NCBI GenBank assembly: GCA_028564675.1
Contig: JAOVVO010000297.1
Span: forward strand, 29,740 to 93,739
From: Onchocerca lupi
Taxonomy: Eukaryota; Nematoda; Chromadorea; Rhabditida; Onchocercidae
Direction of reading: 5' to 3'
DNA length: 64,000 bases
Shown here: in pieces, positions 63,852 through 64,000 of the stretch
Layout of the letters: the number at the start of each line of letters is the position of its first letter
Position numbering within the stretch: the stretch's first letter is position 1
Notes under the pieces: model-generated
The model's input: only the letters and a program-made list of their open reading frames with translations
What the model was told of the DNA's origin: nothing
Database searches by the model: none
Position numbers and translations under genes: made by a program

Positions 63852-64000
63852 GTTTGTTTATTTTTGCTGGCGCAAACTAGTAGTTAGTTAATTTGACATT
63901 GCATAGATCGTTTATATTTGTATTCAGTGTACAATTTTATTATGAAATAGATTCTTTTTCGGTTTGAATTAATTAAATATGCATTATTAATATATATATA
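63852..64000 (+). other. start of an rnp-6 intron
   Basis: Follows the donor CAG|GTTTGT in phase 0. No acceptor with a plausible exon appears before the window ends. Confidence 0.6.

Overview
The window is AT-rich nuclear DNA of a nematode, most likely a filarial or other spirurid parasite. Genes are cut by many AT-rich introns with TTTCAG/TTTTAG-type acceptors. Several start codons sit just behind an acceptor-like site with no visible upstream exon, as expected for spliced-leader trans-splicing. The proteins look like nematode orthologues (MXL-1, PAX-1, UNC-39-like, BAG-1, RNP-6), and the first gene is a cathepsin L-like protease of the kind expanded in filariae. Naming the species would need a database search.

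Layout, left to right: (1) 0.86-4.48 kb, minus: complete 10-exon cathepsin L-like cysteine protease with a 7-nt microexon. (2) 9.3-11.95 kb, plus: SIX-family homeobox gene, Six4/5-like, with a one-base phase break inside the homeodomain. (3) 12-20.6 kb: gene-poor. (4) 20.57-22.67 kb, plus: TMEM41A-like VTT-domain membrane protein. (5) 22.7-26.9 kb: gene-poor. (6) 26.9-28.5 kb, minus: MAX/MXL-1 bHLH-zipper. (7) 29.38-33.23 kb, plus: mitochondrial phosphatidylglycerophosphate synthase PGS1. (8) 34.1-35.95 kb, plus: TMEM186-like mitochondrial membrane protein. (9) 37.7-38.9 kb, minus: PAX-1 (Pax1/9) paired-domain gene. (10) 41.0-43.2 kb: decayed Helitron preceded by degenerate direct repeats. (11) 44.95-47.34 kb, plus: indoleamine 2,3-dioxygenase. 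(12) 48.2-49.93 kb, minus: a small, previously unobvious secreted/membrane protein with signal peptide, Ig-like region, EGF domain and TM segment, spread over six short exons. (13) 51.56-54.13 kb, plus: Integrator subunit 12. (14) 55.73-57.89 kb, plus: BAG-1. (15) 59.01 kb to the right edge, plus: PUF60/RNP-6 splicing factor, C-terminus outside the window.

The genes do not form one pathway; this is an ordinary euchromatic nematode region. Two groupings deserve mention. PGS1 and the TMEM186-like gene, both expected in the mitochondrial inner membrane, lie in tandem 0.87 kb apart. Three developmental transcription-factor genes (SIX, MAX, PAX) lie within 30 kb. The gene models were built by hand by matching splice sites and reading phase. 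Every multi-exon model closes in phase except the SIX gene. Most open frames outside these models are chance frames in AT-rich DNA.
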